Shown piece by piece: positions 32,450 through 40,195 of a stretch of DNA of 64,000 nucleotides. The DNA is from Microbacterium hatanonis (GTDB lineage: Bacteria; Actinomycetota; Actinomycetes; Actinomycetales; Microbacteriaceae). Position numbers and translations under genes: made by a program. The DNA is taken from the NCBI RefSeq assembly GCF_008017415.1, contig NZ_VRSV01000002.1:434001-498000 (forward strand), written 5' to 3'. The notes under the pieces are model-generated. The model saw only the letters and a program-made list of their open reading frames with translations, was not told the DNA's origin and made no database searches. Positions within the stretch are counted from its first letter, which is position 1. Each line of letters starts with the position of its first letter.

Positions 32450-33421
32450 ATGCTCCGCACAATCTCTCGAAGCCCCGTTCTCCGACGCATCCTCACGATC
32501 GTGGGGACCCTCTTCGGGGTGGCTGTCGTCGTCTTCGTGATGCTCCGCGCCATCCCCGGCGACCAGATCACCGCCGGTCTCGGCACCGAGGCCGCCGCGC
32601 TCACCCCCGAGCAGCGCACTCAGCTCGAGGCCTATTACGGGCTCGACCAGCCCCTCGTCGTGCAGTTCTTCTCGTGGCTCGGCAACATGTTCGTCGGGAA
32701 CTTCGGGTTCTCGTCACGAGCACAGGAGAGCGTGCTCGCTCTGACCGCGATGTCGCTCCCGGTCACCCTCGAGCTGGCGGTGATCGCGATCATCCTCGCT
32801 CTCGTCATCGGCGTTCCCCTCGGCATGCTGTCGGCCTCCAAGCCCGACTCGGCCCGCGACGCCGTCGGGCAGACGGTGGCCCTGGCGGGTCTGTCGGTCC
32901 CGGCCTTCCTTCTCGGCACGACCCTCCTGTCGGTGTTGTCCGCGAACCTCGGATTCAACCCGAACGGCCAGGCTTTCGCCTACTTCTTCCAGAACCCGAT
33001 CCTGAACCTGCAGCAGATGCTGCTGCCGGCGCTCGTGCTCGGCTTCGGGATCGCGGCGCCCATCATCCGCACCACGCGCGCCGCCGTCCTCGAGATCCGC
33101 TCGAACGACTTCATCCGCACCGCGCGGGCGAAGGGCGTGCCGCCGCGGCGACTCCAGTTCCGCCATGTGCTGCGCAATGCGCTCGTGCCGATCGTCACGA
33201 TGACCGGTCTCCAGTTCGGCTACCTGCTCGGCGGCGCCGTCGTCGTGGAGCAGATCTTCTCCCTACCGGGTGTCGGGCGTCAGGTGCTGCTCGGCATCCA
33301 GCAGAAGGAGTACGCCCTCGTGCAGAGCACGGTCCTGTTCATCGCGTTGGCCTTCGTCATCGTCAACCTGCTCACCGACCTCATGTACCGAATCATCGAC
33401 CCGAGGGTGCGTGCCGCATGA
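32450..33421 (+). CDS. Dpp/Opp-type ABC transporter permease (DppB-like)
   Basis: A 323-residue permease. A GTG at 32384 is in frame, but translation from there would run through the hairpin and add a stretch without family likeness; the ATG at 32450 is preferred. The first helix follows RILTIVGTLFGVAVVVFVML, then the periplasmic ALTPEQRTQLEAYYGLDQP typical of DppB. The cytoplasmic loop is NDFIRTARAKGVPPRRLQFRH and the C-terminal motif is EQIFSLPGVG. The stop overlaps the next permease start. It forms the channel with that subunit for the putative muropeptide importer. Confidence 0.92.
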   Translation: MLRTISRSPVLRRILTIVGTLFGVAVVVFVMLRAIPGDQITAGLGTEAAALTPEQRTQLEAYYGLDQPLVVQFFSWLGNMFVGNFGFSSRAQESVLALTAMSLPVTLELAVIAIILALVIGVPLGMLSASKPDSARDAVGQTVALAGLSVPAFLLGTTLLSVLSANLGFNPNGQAFAYFFQNPILNLQQMLLPALVLGFGIAAPIIRTTRAAVLEIRSNDFIRTARAKGVPPRRLQFRHVLRNALVPIVTMTGLQFGYLLGGAVVVEQIFSLPGVGRQVLLGIQQKEYALVQSTVLFIALAFVIVNLLTDLMYRIIDPRVRAA

Positions 33422-34305
33422 CCGATATCGCACAGTCCGCCGCCATCGCCCCCGGCGGCGGGCGGGCCACGGAGCGCATCCGTCTGCTCCTCAGGAGCAA
33501 GACGGGTCTCGCCGGCCTCATCATCGTGACGCTGCTCGCGCTGGTGAGTCTCGCTGCCGCGTTCAACCTGCTGCCCTACGACCCCATCGCCCAGGATCCG
33601 CCGGCGCGGTTGCAGCCGCCGTCCGCGGCGCACTGGTTCGGGACCGACCAGTTCGGCCGTGATGTGTTCTCGCGGGTCGCGTCGGGTGTCGCCAACTCCG
33701 CGGTGGTCGCGCTGGTCGCCGTGGCGTTCGCCACCGTCGTCGGCACCCTCGGCGGTCTCGTCGCGGGCTTCTATCGCGGACCCGCCGACGCCGGCATCAG
33801 CGGCGTGACGAACGTCCTGTTCGCCTTCCCGCCCTTGCTGCTCGCCCTCGCGCTCGCATCCGTCTTCACGCGCAACTGGTTCACGGTCGCCGTGGCGATC
33901 GCCATCGTGTACGTACCCATCTTCATCAGAGTCACCCGCGCGCCGGTCCTCTCCCTGAGGGAGGTCGACTACATCAAGGCGGCCACCAGCACGGGGCAGC
34001 GGCGGTCGGCCATCATGTTCCGTCACGTGCTGCCCAACATCACCTCGATCGTCATCGTGCAGGTCACGTTGTCGCTGTCGTGGGCGGTGCTCACCGAAGC
34101 ATCCCTCAGCTTCCTCGGTCTCGGGACGCCCCCGCCGGCCGCATCGCTCGGATCGATGATCTTCGACGCGCGCACGCTCGTGACTCTCGCCCCGTGGAAC
34201 ATGATCGCGCCCGGCCTCGTGATGGTTCTGCTCGTCGTCGGGCTGAATCTGCTCGGCGACGGTTTGCGCGACGCTCTCGACCCCAGAAACAGAGGCAAGA
34301 AGTAG
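33418..34305 (+). CDS. Dpp/Opp-type ABC transporter permease (DppC-like)
   Basis: A 295-residue permease with the ATG overlapping the previous stop. It has a cytoplasmic tail, a first helix at about residues 30-52, the FGTDQFGRDVFSR motif of DppC proteins, and the cytoplasmic loop VDYIKAATSTGQRRSAIMFRH. The C-terminal ARTLVTLAPWNMIAPG is also characteristic. Here DppC is a free subunit, while in the 7893-13149 importer it is fused to an ATPase. murQ begins directly after its TAG, with no gap, which places the importer and the cytoplasmic enzymes under one mRNA. Confidence 0.93.
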   Translation: MTDIAQSAAIAPGGGRATERIRLLLRSKTGLAGLIIVTLLALVSLAAAFNLLPYDPIAQDPPARLQPPSAAHWFGTDQFGRDVFSRVASGVANSAVVALVAVAFATVVGTLGGLVAGFYRGPADAGISGVTNVLFAFPPLLLALALASVFTRNWFTVAVAIAIVYVPIFIRVTRAPVLSLREVDYIKAATSTGQRRSAIMFRHVLPNITSIVIVQVTLSLSWAVLTEASLSFLGLGTPPPAASLGSMIFDARTLVTLAPWNMIAPGLVMVLLVVGLNLLGDGLRDALDPRNRGKK

Positions 34306-35214
34306 ATGACCTCCCACGACGTCCTCGCCGCCCTCACCACCGAGGACAGCGACCCCCGATACGCCGCCATCGACACGCAGTCCGTCGACGAGCTCGCACG
34401 GCTCATGAACGAGGCGGACGCCACCGTGCCCGCCGCCGTCAACGCGGCCCTCCCTCAGATCGTTCCGGCCATCGAAGCCCTCGTCGACCGGATGTCCAAG
34501 GGGGGACGACTCATCTACGTGGGGGCGGGAACCCCCGGTCGCATCGGTGTTCTCGATGCATCCGAGTGCCCGCCCACGTTCAACACTCCGCCCGAGCTCG
34601 TGTTCGGGATCATCGCGGGCGGACCGATCGCGGTCAGTAACCCCGTCGAGGGCGCCGAGGACGACAGCGGGGCCGGCGCCGCGGCGATCGACGAGGCAGG
34701 TGTCGGCGAGCTCGACACGGTCATCGGGATCGCCTCGAGCGGACGCACCCCCTACGTCGTGGCCGCCGTCGAACGCGCCCGACAGCGAGGCGCGTTGACC
34801 GTCGGGCTGTCGTGCAACCCCGACACGGAGCTCAGCGCCGCGGCCGAACACGGTATCGAGGTGAACGTCGGGCCGGAGTTCGTCAGCGGTTCGACCCGGC
34901 TGAAGGCCGGTACCGCTCAGAAGCTCGTGCTGAACATGTTCTCGACCATCGCCATGGTGCGTCTGGGGAAGACCTACGGCAACCTGATGGTCGACGTGCG
35001 GGCCACCAACCACAAGCTCCGTGAACGCGCCATCCGTATGGTCGCTCAGATCGCGCAGGTGAACCGCGATGTCGCCGAACGGGCCCTCGTCGCCGTCGAT
35101 TTCGATGTCAAGAGCGCTTCCGTGATGCTCGTCAAAGGGATCGGGCGTACCGAGGCCGCTCACGCTCTGGACGAGGCGGGGCATCGGCTTCGTGTCGCCC
35201 TGGAGGCCTCCTGA
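34306..35214 (+). CDS. murQ: N-acetylmuramic acid 6-phosphate etherase
   Basis: A 302-residue SIS-fold lyase. It cleaves the lactyl ether of MurNAc-6-phosphate to give GlcNAc-6-phosphate and D-lactate. The diagnostic block GAGTPGRIGVLDASECPPTF (73-92) is present, with the catalytic acidic residue E87, and a second acidic motif VEGAEDD follows at 114-120. FVSGSTRLKAGTAQKLVLNM is the other family signature. The substitution of Pro for Ser in GAGTSGR is the only departure seen. The products are handled by genes in the same operon: D-lactate by the dehydrogenase at 40196 and GlcNAc-6-phosphate by NagA. Confidence 0.95.
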   Translation: MTSHDVLAALTTEDSDPRYAAIDTQSVDELARLMNEADATVPAAVNAALPQIVPAIEALVDRMSKGGRLIYVGAGTPGRIGVLDASECPPTFNTPPELVFGIIAGGPIAVSNPVEGAEDDSGAGAAAIDEAGVGELDTVIGIASSGRTPYVVAAVERARQRGALTVGLSCNPDTELSAAAEHGIEVNVGPEFVSGSTRLKAGTAQKLVLNMFSTIAMVRLGKTYGNLMVDVRATNHKLRERAIRMVAQIAQVNRDVAERALVAVDFDVKSASVMLVKGIGRTEAAHALDEAGHRLRVALEAS

Positions 35215-36383
35215 TGCGCGTCGCCGGACTCATCTCGGGCACGTCGCACGACGGCATCGACGTCGCTGTGGTCGAGTTCGCCGCGGAGGGCACGAGTCTC
35301 GTCGGGCGGGTGCTCTACGACGGCAGCGTTCCGTACGACCCTCAGCTGCGGGCGCGGCTGATCGCGGCACTCCCGCCCGCTCCGACGACGCTCGATGAGA
35401 TCACCCAGCTCGACACGCTGATCGGACAGGCCTTCGCCGACGTGGCGCAGATGGCCGCCGATGCGGTCGGCGGTGTCGACGCGGTGTGCAGCCACGGGCA
35501 GACCGTCTTCCACTGGGTGGACGGTCAGCACGCTCTCGGCACGCTCCAGATCGGACAGCCGGCGTGGATCGCCGAGCGCCTCGGCGTGCCCACGGTCGCC
35601 GACGTCCGCATCCGCGACATCACCGCGGGCGGTCAGGGCGCGCCGCTGGTGTCGTTCCTCGACGAGCTCCTCCTCCGCGACCGCGGGCGAGCCGGGGCCC
35701 TCAACCTGGGCGGCATCTCGAACATCACCGTCGTCGATGGAGCGGATGTCTTCGCCTACGACATCGGGCCGGCGAACGCGCTCATCGACGCGGTCATCGT
35801 CGCGCGGGGACTCAACCCCTTCGGTTACGACGACGACGCCCGCATCGCCCGATCGGGCCACGTGCACGGGGCCCTCCTGGATTCGTTGCTCGCAGACCCG
35901 TATTACCTCCTGCCGGCGCCCAAGAGCACGGGCAAGGAGCACTTCCACCTGGATTACGTCAACGCCCATCTCGACCGGCAGCCCGGAGCGATCCCCTCGG
36001 AGGACGTGATCGCGACGCTCACCGAGCTCACGGTGCGGACGGTGGCCGATGCCATCCGGCGCACCGGGTTGACCACGTTGGTCGTCTCGGGAGGCGGATG
36101 CCGCAACCCCCTCATCCTCGACGGGCTCACGGCCAGCCTGCCGGAGGTCGATGTGCTCCTCACCGACGAACTGGGCGCACCGGCGGACAGCAAGGAGGCC
36201 ATCCTCTTCGCGCTCATCGGCTGGTGCACCCTTCACGGAGTCGCCGGCGTCGTGCCCGGGGGCACCGGGGCGTCCGCACCGCGCATTCTCGGCACCATCA
36301 CCCCCGGGGCGGGACCCCTCGTGCTGCCCACCGCCGCGGAGGGTGTCACGTCGCTCCGGCTCGAAGCGAACGCGCGGGGATGA
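35214..36383 (+). CDS. anmK: 1,6-Anhydro-N-acetylmuramic acid kinase
   Basis: A 389-residue kinase of the AnmK family, which both opens and phosphorylates 1,6-anhydroMurNAc to MurNAc-6-phosphate. The N-terminal nucleotide motif GTSHDGIDVAV, the SHGQTVFHW segment, DIGPANALID and the C-terminal VSGGGCRNPLI are present. Its start shares one base with the murQ stop (TGATG). Anhydro sugars come from lytic transglycosylases, such as Rpf-type enzymes in actinobacteria, rather than from lysozyme. AnmK is the only MurNAc-related kinase here, so anhydro-muropeptides are the likely feedstock, and it supplies the MurQ substrate. Confidence 0.94.
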   Translation: MRVAGLISGTSHDGIDVAVVEFAAEGTSLVGRVLYDGSVPYDPQLRARLIAALPPAPTTLDEITQLDTLIGQAFADVAQMAADAVGGVDAVCSHGQTVFHWVDGQHALGTLQIGQPAWIAERLGVPTVADVRIRDITAGGQGAPLVSFLDELLLRDRGRAGALNLGGISNITVVDGADVFAYDIGPANALIDAVIVARGLNPFGYDDDARIARSGHVHGALLDSLLADPYYLLPAPKSTGKEHFHLDYVNAHLDRQPGAIPSEDVIATLTELTVRTVADAIRRTGLTTLVVSGGGCRNPLILDGLTASLPEVDVLLTDELGAPADSKEAILFALIGWCTLHGVAGVVPGGTGASAPRILGTITPGAGPLVLPTAAEGVTSLRLEANARG

Positions 36384-37471
36384 CGATGGCTGCGCCCGAC
36401 CCCGCCGGCGACGACCGGACGATCACCGGCCTCCGCGTCGAGGTCACGACCGCCCTGCTGAAGGCGCCGTTCGTCACGTCGGTTCGGCGCGCGGATGCTG
36501 CGCAGATCGTCGTCGTCGAGGCTCGTGACGCCGCGGGTCGCGTGGGGATGGGCGAGGCCGCGGTCAGCTGGCGGGTCACCGGCGAGAGCCCTCAGAGCGT
36601 GACGGCCGCGGTCGCCGGTCCGCTGTCCGACGTCGTCGTCGGCCGAGTGCCGCACGATCGCACTCTGACACAGGACATCGCCGCCGCGGTCTGGGGCAAC
36701 GCCTCGGCGCGCAACGCGGTGGAGTGCGCCGTCGCCGAACTTCGATCGGCACAGACCGGCAACGCCGTGTGGCAGCGGCTGGGCGCGCGGTCTCCTTCCG
36801 TCCGCACCGATCGGACCCTCTCCGCCGCAACTCCCCGCGAACTCGCAGCGGCCGCGGTGAGGCACTGCGAGGAGGGTTTCGGGGTGCTGAAGGTCAAGGT
36901 GCGAGCGGCGGACGACACCGTCGCGGGGGTCCGGGAGGTGCGCGCGGCCGTCGGAGACGGCGTGAGGTTGCGCATCGATGCCAACCAGGCCTGGACGGCG
37001 GACGAGGCGATCCGCGTCATCCGAGAGATGGAGCGGGCGGGTGTCGACCTCGAGTTCGTCGAGCAACCCGTGGCGGCAGACGATCTCCCCGCTCTGGCAG
37101 CGGTCGCCGCCGCCGTCGAGACGCCCGTGATGGCGGACGAATCGGTCCGCACTGCGGCCGACGTCCGCACGATGGCGGAGCGGACGTCCGTCGCGCTGGT
37201 GAACATCAAACTCGCCAAGACGGGCGGGTTGGCGGCGGCAGAGCGGGCAGCGGCGGTGGCGCGCGAACACGGGATCGGCGTGGTCGTCGGATGCATGCTG
37301 GAAGGACCGGTCGGCATCACGGCCGCCGCCGGGTTCGCGGCGGCCATCGCGCCGGAGGTCGTCCACGATCTCGACGGGGCGCATTGGCTGGCCGAACCGC
37401 CGCTCACCGATCGCACCGCCACGTTCCGCGGCGACACCATCCTGCTCCCGACCGCCCCGGAGGACCGATGA
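36380..37471 (+). CDS. Dipeptide epimerase (L-Ala-D/L-Glu epimerase type, enolase superfamily)
   Basis: A 363-residue protein whose ATG at 36380 overlaps the anmK stop. The active-site set of the muconate-lactonising subgroup is complete: K171/K173 in LKVKV, D200 (RIDANQAW), E228 (FVEQP), D253 (MADES) and K277 (NIKLAK). Enzymes of this type epimerise L-Ala-D-Glu to L-Ala-L-Glu so that peptidases can use the murein peptide. Its position between AnmK and a serine hydrolase supports that role and shows that the locus handles the peptide as well as the sugar. Other dipeptide specificities cannot be excluded. Confidence 0.85.
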   Translation: MTMAAPDPAGDDRTITGLRVEVTTALLKAPFVTSVRRADAAQIVVVEARDAAGRVGMGEAAVSWRVTGESPQSVTAAVAGPLSDVVVGRVPHDRTLTQDIAAAVWGNASARNAVECAVAELRSAQTGNAVWQRLGARSPSVRTDRTLSAATPRELAAAAVRHCEEGFGVLKVKVRAADDTVAGVREVRAAVGDGVRLRIDANQAWTADEAIRVIREMERAGVDLEFVEQPVAADDLPALAAVAAAVETPVMADESVRTAADVRTMAERTSVALVNIKLAKTGGLAAAERAAAVAREHGIGVVVGCMLEGPVGITAAAGFAAAIAPEVVHDLDGAHWLAEPPLTDRTATFRGDTILLPTAPEDR

Positions 37472-38550
37472 CCGTCTCAGCGGTGGCCCGGGCGCTCCGC
37501 GACCAGCCCGACGCCCCTCTCGGAGCGGTCGTGGGCCATGCCCGTCGTGGTCTGGTGGAGATCGCCGCCGACGGCCTCCGCACCACGGGCGGCGAACCGG
37601 TGACCGCCGGGACGATCTTCGACCTCGCCTCGGTCAGCAAGGTCGCCGGCACCACCAGTGCCGTCCACCGGCTCGCCCACCTGGGAGAGCTGGATCTCGA
37701 CAGTGCGGTCAGCCGCTTCCTCCCGGGCTCCCCGTGCGATCGGCGCACGACGATCCGCGACCTCCTCACGCACCGCGCGGGCCTCTGGGAGTGGCAGCCG
37801 TTCTACCTGGCGGACGACCCGAGCCGTGCGGTGGACGTCCTCCCGTTGCGCTACACCCCCGGCACCGCGCGGCACTACTCCGACGTGGGATTCATGCTGC
37901 TCGGCCGCGTCATCGAGGCGGTGACCGGCAGCGGTCTCGCCATCGCGGTCCAGCACCTCGTGCACGGGCCGCTGGGCATGCGCAGCACCGGTTTCGGACC
38001 GGTGACCGGTGTGGTCGCCGCATCCTCGGTCGGCGACCGCGCCGAGGAGAGGATGGTGGCGACGGGAGAGCCCTACCCGATCGTCCTCGAATCGCGCCGG
38101 CCGCACCGCTGGCGGGACGAGGAGATCATCGGCGAGGCGAACGACGGGAACTGCTTCCACGCCTTCGCGGGGGTGTCCGGCCACGCGGGTCTGTTCTCCG
38201 ACGCCGCCGACCTGCTCGCCCTCGGGTCGTCGCTCGCGCGCGAGGATCCCCATGACCTCTGGGGCGAGGCCGTCTCCGCCGACGTCTTCCGCGACGGACC
38301 CGACGCCGGTCAGGCCCTCGGATGGAGGAGCATGCCCATCGCACTGGAGGGCCGCCGCACGCGGATGCTGTGGCACCCGGGCTTCACCGGATGCGCCCTG
38401 GGCTTCGTCCCCGGTGAGGACCTCGCCGTCGTCCTCCTCACCAATCGGCTGTTCGCCGAGACGCCGCGACCGGTCGCCGATCTCTGGGCGTCGGCACTCA
38501 CCGCGGTCCCCGACCTTGATGTTTTACCCGAACGGGAGCAATTGCCATGA
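37468..38550 (+). CDS. Serine hydrolase of the beta-lactamase family (AmiE/YfeW-like)
   Basis: A 360-residue class C beta-lactamase-fold protein without a signal peptide. It keeps the catalytic S55-x-x-K58 (ASVSK), the Tyr motif Y137-S-D (in place of YxN), LLTHRAGLWEW, and a C-terminal HPGFTG in place of the KTG box. E. coli YfeW (murQ-murP-yfeW operon) and the B. subtilis murQ-operon protein YbbE/AmiE belong to the same fold and neighbourhood. I infer a cytoplasmic amidase or peptidase acting on muropeptides, removing the peptide from the MurNAc lactyl group. Overlaps with both neighbours make it part of the same translation unit. Confidence 0.82.
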   Translation: MTVSAVARALRDQPDAPLGAVVGHARRGLVEIAADGLRTTGGEPVTAGTIFDLASVSKVAGTTSAVHRLAHLGELDLDSAVSRFLPGSPCDRRTTIRDLLTHRAGLWEWQPFYLADDPSRAVDVLPLRYTPGTARHYSDVGFMLLGRVIEAVTGSGLAIAVQHLVHGPLGMRSTGFGPVTGVVAASSVGDRAEERMVATGEPYPIVLESRRPHRWRDEEIIGEANDGNCFHAFAGVSGHAGLFSDAADLLALGSSLAREDPHDLWGEAVSADVFRDGPDAGQALGWRSMPIALEGRRTRMLWHPGFTGCALGFVPGEDLAVVLLTNRLFAETPRPVADLWASALTAVPDLDVLPEREQLP

Positions 38551-40190
38551 CCCGAACCACTGTCACCGAACCGGTGCTGCGCATCGAGAACCTCACCGTG
38601 GCGTTCCGCAGCGGTCGCGAACTGGTGACCGCCGTGCGCGACGTCACCATCCGTGTCGATCCGGGCGAGACGGTCGCCATCGTCGGCGAGTCCGGGTCGG
38701 GGAAATCCACCACCGCCGCAGCGGTCAACCGTCTGCTGCCCGAGAACGCCGTCATCGTCCAGGGGTCCGTACGGTTCGACGGTCGCGACCTGACGAGCCT
38801 TCCCGAGACCGAGATGGTGCGGCTGCGCGGTGCGGGGATCGGGTTGGTTCCCCAGGATCCGATGTCGAACCTCGACCCGCTGATGCGCGTGGGGGATCAG
38901 ATCGCCGAAGCGCTGGAGGTGCACGGCTACACGACCGGCGCCGGCACCCACGAGCGCGTCCTCTCGCTCCTGGAGGCCGTGGGGATCCCCAACGCCGACC
39001 AGCGAGCCCGGCAGTACCCGCACGAGTTCTCGGGAGGAATGCGTCAGCGCGTGCTGATCGCGATGGGACTGGCCTGCAAGCCCCGCCTCCTCATCGCTGA
39101 CGAACCCACGTCGGCACTGGACGTGACCGTGCAGCGGCGGGTGCTCGACCAGCTCGACCAGCTCACCGAGGAGATGGGTGCGGCCGTCTTCCTCATCACC
39201 CACGACCTCGGACTGGCCGCCGAGCGAGCCGACCGGATCGTCGTCATGCTCAAGGGCGACGTCGTCGAGGAGGGGCCCGCCGCCGAGGTTCTGCGAAACC
39301 CGCAGCACGAGTACACGCGCAGGCTCATCGACGCGGCCCCGAGTCTTGCCGTCCGCACCGAACGACCGCAGCGACCCACCCCGGAGGGCGCCTCTGCGGC
39401 ACCCCTGGTGGAGGTCACCGATCTGGGCAAGGTGTTCCCCCTCCGCTCGGTCAAGCGCGGCGAACCCGACACCTTCACCGCCGTGGACGGCGTCAGCTTC
39501 AGCATCCCTCGGGGCTCGACGGTGTCGATCGTCGGGGAATCGGGCTCCGGGAAGTCCACCACCGCGAACCTCATCCTGGGGCTCGAGGACGCCACCTCGG
39601 GGAGCATCTCCTTCGACGGCGTCGACCTCGCCACCCTCCGCCGCTCGCAGATGTTCGCCTTCCGTCGACGCGTCCAGCCGGTCTTCCAGAACCCCTTCGC
39701 CTCGCTGGATCCGAGGTACACCGTCGGCGAATCCATCGCCGAACCCATGAAGGTGCACCGCATCGGAGACGCCCCCGCGCGACGCGCTCGCGTCGAGGCC
39801 CTCCTCGATCAGGTCGCGCTTCCCCGCGCCATGGCCGAGCGGCTCCCGCACGAGCTGTCCGGCGGCCAGCGCCAGCGTGTCGCCATCGCCCGCGCGCTCG
39901 CTCTGAAGCCCGACCTCGTCGTGCTCGACGAGGCGGTCTCGGCGTTGGACGTGCTCGTCCAGGCGCAGATCCTCGACCTGCTCGCGGGTCTGCAGGCGGA
40001 GCTGGGCCTCAGCTACCTCTTCATCAGCCATGATCTCGCCGTCGTGCGCATGATCTCCGATCACGTGCACGTCATGCAGCGGGGTCGCATCGTGGAGAGC
40101 GGCAGCCCCGACCAGATCTTCGGCGACCCCCAGCAGGCGTACACGCGCGAGCTGCTCGCCGCGATCCCCGGCGCCGACCTGGACCGCTGA
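38547..40190 (+). CDS. Fused double ABC ATPase (DppD-DppF) of the muropeptide importer
   Basis: A 547-residue protein with two complete ATPase domains. Domain 1 has Walker A GESGSGKSTTA near residue 50, Q-loop VPQDPMSNLDP, signature FSGGMRQR, and Walker B LLIADEPTSALD. Domain 2 begins near 285 and has Walker A GESGSGKSTTA near 330, Q-loop QPVFQNPFASLDP, signature LSGGQRQR, and LVVLDEAVSALD, where the usual Pro after Glu is Ala. Each ends with the family HEYTRRLIDAAPS or QAYTRELLAAIPG tail. It powers the permeases at 32450-34305, although three enzyme-coding genes and murQ lie in between. Confidence 0.94.
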   Translation: MTRTTVTEPVLRIENLTVAFRSGRELVTAVRDVTIRVDPGETVAIVGESGSGKSTTAAAVNRLLPENAVIVQGSVRFDGRDLTSLPETEMVRLRGAGIGLVPQDPMSNLDPLMRVGDQIAEALEVHGYTTGAGTHERVLSLLEAVGIPNADQRARQYPHEFSGGMRQRVLIAMGLACKPRLLIADEPTSALDVTVQRRVLDQLDQLTEEMGAAVFLITHDLGLAAERADRIVVMLKGDVVEEGPAAEVLRNPQHEYTRRLIDAAPSLAVRTERPQRPTPEGASAAPLVEVTDLGKVFPLRSVKRGEPDTFTAVDGVSFSIPRGSTVSIVGESGSGKSTTANLILGLEDATSGSISFDGVDLATLRRSQMFAFRRRVQPVFQNPFASLDPRYTVGESIAEPMKVHRIGDAPARRARVEALLDQVALPRAMAERLPHELSGGQRQRVAIARALALKPDLVVLDEAVSALDVLVQAQILDLLAGLQAELGLSYLFISHDLAVVRMISDHVHVMQRGRIVESGSPDQIFGDPQQAYTRELLAAIPGADLDR

Positions 40191-40195
40191 CCCCG

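Noticed and set aside
33280..35184. Long leftward open frames antisense to the permease and murQ genes
   Set aside because: Their composition (Glu/Arg/Asp/His-rich, no hydrophobic core) is typical of antisense frames in high-GC DNA, while the plus-strand genes have clear families.
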